Position numbers and translations under genes: made by a program. The notes beneath the pieces were generated by a model. That model had not been told where the DNA came from, did no database searches, and saw nothing but the letters and a program-made list of their open reading frames with translations. From Glandiceps talaboti (taxonomy: Eukaryota > Hemichordata > Enteropneusta > Spengelidae): a DNA stretch of 64,000 bases. The stretch covers positions 7,931,001 to 7,995,000 of the forward strand of contig NC_135556.1 of the NCBI RefSeq assembly GCF_964340395.1, given 5' to 3'. Of this stretch, positions 63,413 to 64,000 are shown in pieces (positions within the stretch are counted from its first letter, which is position 1; the number at the start of each line of letters is the position of its first letter).

Positions 63413-64000
63413 TTAGCATAGTCTGTTAAATCTCAGACCATTAAAAAGAGGTTAAATCATGGACAGTGGAGAAGAAATAAAGCGTAGCTTAGTTTATATA
63501 TCAAAGATCACAGGTGATGACATTAGCATAGTCTGTTAAGGAAATCATGGACAGTGGAGAAATTATCTTAAAAGTAAAAAGACTGTAGCACAGCATAGAC
63601 CTCAAAGGTCACAATAAATGTTTACACAGTGTAGTTCAAAAAGGTGTGAAGTCAACACCAACAGTAAATTTGCACAGTTCTGATTGGATTCAGACTGGTG
63701 TTTACCAGCTGCACTTCAACAAAAGAACAGAAATAGATGAAACAGTTTACATATTATACAGCTGTACATAGCACCAATAACTCACAAGTACAAAACAATC
63801 AACATGTAATAAGCTGTTGTCTAAAAGAACATTCAGGGTGTAGTCATTTTCTTGATGGGGGGGGGGGTTAGAAAGTTGGTATGAAAATAGCTCATATTGA
63901 TAGCTAACGGTATTACTAATTTTGTTTGTACATTTTCAAACCATATTCATATTCTCTGGCCATGATTACTGAGTAAAACACACCTATTCTTGAATTTTTT

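Larger units (their letters stand above)
60916..64000. other. Right end of window, no gene assigned
   Basis: AT-rich sequence with an inverted-end repeat at 61.94 kb and a G-rich dispersed-repeat segment at 62.8-63.4 kb that is open on both strands. No exon with splice support was found. Confidence 0.35.

Overview
The window is eukaryotic nuclear DNA, most likely from a marine invertebrate (bilaterian, species not determinable). The evidence is AT-rich sequence, GT-AG introns of several kilobases, very short exons separated by kilobases, frequent ACATGT/TACATGTA words, many microsatellites and dozens of short fold-back or inverted-repeat elements. No bacterial-style gene, operon, rRNA or CRISPR array is visible. 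Most open frames of 60-100 codons are chance frames in introns and repeats.

Two protein-coding genes can be supported, both on the minus strand and both cut by or close to the window edges. Gene A (about 60.9 kb down to at least 42.3 kb, possibly to 27.1 kb) has a 5' UTR/start exon (51851-51697), a second coding exon (46087-45911) and a long third exon (43033-42281). All three join in phase 0. They encode a Ser-Pro-rich, probably disordered and proline-directed-kinase-regulated protein. Six small candidate exons at 39.7, 38.9, 37.9, 36.3, 32.2 and 27.1 kb extend it in compatible phases but are individually weak. A candidate 5' UTR exon lies at 60.9 kb.

Gene B starts at 18661 inside a CpG-richer, promoter-like region (about 18.0-20.9 kb) with a CCAAT box and a GGGCGG box. 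Its first exon (18661-18559) joins in phase, over an 18.3 kb intron, to an exon at 215-1 that runs off the left edge. The product begins with a basic segment and has a hydrophobic, probably membrane-spanning stretch. I do not recognise either protein family with confidence.

The rest is intron or intergenic DNA filled with repeats. These include at least eight kinds of inverted-repeat (MITE/fold-back) elements, one with a clear 10-bp target-site duplication. There are also a possible SINE family, several minisatellites (42-bp at 3.4 kb, about 60-bp at 36.6-37.2 kb, 57-bp at 50.9-51.4 kb, 135-bp at 54.6 kb), other dispersed repeat pairs, and microsatellites including a 133-bp (GA)n tract and a 28-bp G run.
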